Below are positions 5,556-5,792 of a stretch of DNA of 5,792 nt, piece after piece. A program made the position numbers and the translations under genes. The notes under the pieces are model-generated. The model did no database searches. It worked only from the letters and a program-made list of their open reading frames with translations, and was not told where the DNA came from. Source of the DNA: an uncultured Mycoplasmatota bacterium (lineage in GTDB: Bacteria > Bacillota_I > Bacilli_A > RF39 > UBA660); contig CAMMBX010000074.1 in assembly GCA_946494345.1 (NCBI GenBank), forward strand, positions 1 to 5,792, given 5' to 3'. Numbering within the stretch: the first letter of the stretch is position 1; every line of letters begins with the position of its first letter.

Positions 5556-5792
5556 CTATACATTATTAACTGAATAATAAAATATTTTCGCACGATTTGT
5601 GATATATTGATAATTTTCTTTATTATTTTTATTATTTTCTAAAAAACTTATAACTATAGATATATCATCAGCATCTTCCATTATAATCATGACTTCTTTA
5701 CCTATACTTAACTGTTCTGTCATAATCTTTTCGTTTAACATACTAGGTATAAAGATATAAAAGTCTACATCTATATAACTACCACTATCTTC
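5556..5792 (-). CDS. unrecognised protein, C-terminal part (5' end beyond the window)
   Basis: The reading frame is open from the right edge to a TAG stop at 5556, giving 78 residues of a protein whose start lies outside the window. An internal ATG at 5741 exists, but the frame continues upstream of it with plausible residues (E-D-S-G-S-Y-I-D-V-D-F-Y-I-F-I-P-S), so this is more likely a partial gene than a 61-residue one. The visible part alternates hydrophobic strands (I-D-V-D-F-Y-I-F-I, E-V-M-I-I-M) with a helix-like D-D-I-S-I-V-I-S-F-L-E and an asparagine- and lysine-rich turn, suggesting a small soluble alpha/beta domain. No signal peptide, membrane span or known motif is seen. The stop is 29 bases before rnhB, so it is probably in the same operon. 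I do not recognise the family. Confidence 0.6.
   Translation of the reverse strand, partial: EDSGSYIDVDFYIFIPSMLNEKIMTEQLSIGKEVMIIMEDADDISIVISFLENNKNNKENYQYITNRAKIFYYSVNNV

Noticed and set aside
5556..5741. A complete 61-residue gene starting at the ATG at 5741
   Set aside because: The same frame stays open to the window edge with plausible residues, and no clear ribosome binding site precedes that ATG, so a truncated longer gene is more likely.

Overview
The window is AT-rich DNA in which every recognisable gene is on the minus strand, so transcription runs from high to low coordinates. It suggests a low-GC Gram-positive bacterium of the Bacillota, perhaps one of the uncultured gut Bacilli related to Erysipelotrichales or RF39; that placement is an inference. 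Supporting points are strong AGGAGG-type ribosome binding sites, a class B sortase beside an LPXTG-like surface protein (which implies a peptidoglycan wall), and a Bacillota-like rnhB-topA pair. All 13 tryptophans in the four complete proteins are encoded by TGG and no stop is TGA, so nothing points to the Mycoplasma genetic code.

The right half (5792 down to 2475) is a genome-maintenance operon. It begins with the 3' end of an unrecognised gene cut by the window edge. After 29 bases comes rnhB, and after another 36 bases topA. A clear rho-independent terminator closes the unit, and its hairpin contains the topA stop codon. RNase HII removes ribonucleotides and RNA-DNA hybrids, while topoisomerase I removes the negative supercoils that favour R-loops, so the pair fits functionally. 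The RNase HII is unusual: about 120 extra N-terminal residues resemble a small nucleotidyltransferase-like domain (S-G-A-S, then T-T-D-I-D-L), giving an apparent nucleotidyltransferase-RNase HII fusion. This is the most novel item in the window.

The left half (2460 down to 1) is a cell-surface module. A class B sortase is followed, after 121 bases that hold a strong promoter, by its probable substrate: a secreted beta-helix protein with a Big_2 immunoglobulin-like domain and the sorting signal NPNTS-D, hydrophobic segment, RRLHN. NPNTS resembles the NPQTN motif of the staphylococcal SrtB pathway, so the two genes look like a dedicated enzyme-substrate pair. The sortase gene has long poly-A runs near its 5' end that could be slippage-prone.

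The short intergenic stretches hold a terminator, two promoters, a 5'-leader hairpin, an AT-only palindrome and, at the left edge, a two-tier inverted repeat of unknown role. No tRNA, rRNA, CRISPR array or insertion sequence was seen, and no gene-free stretch exceeds 300 bases.
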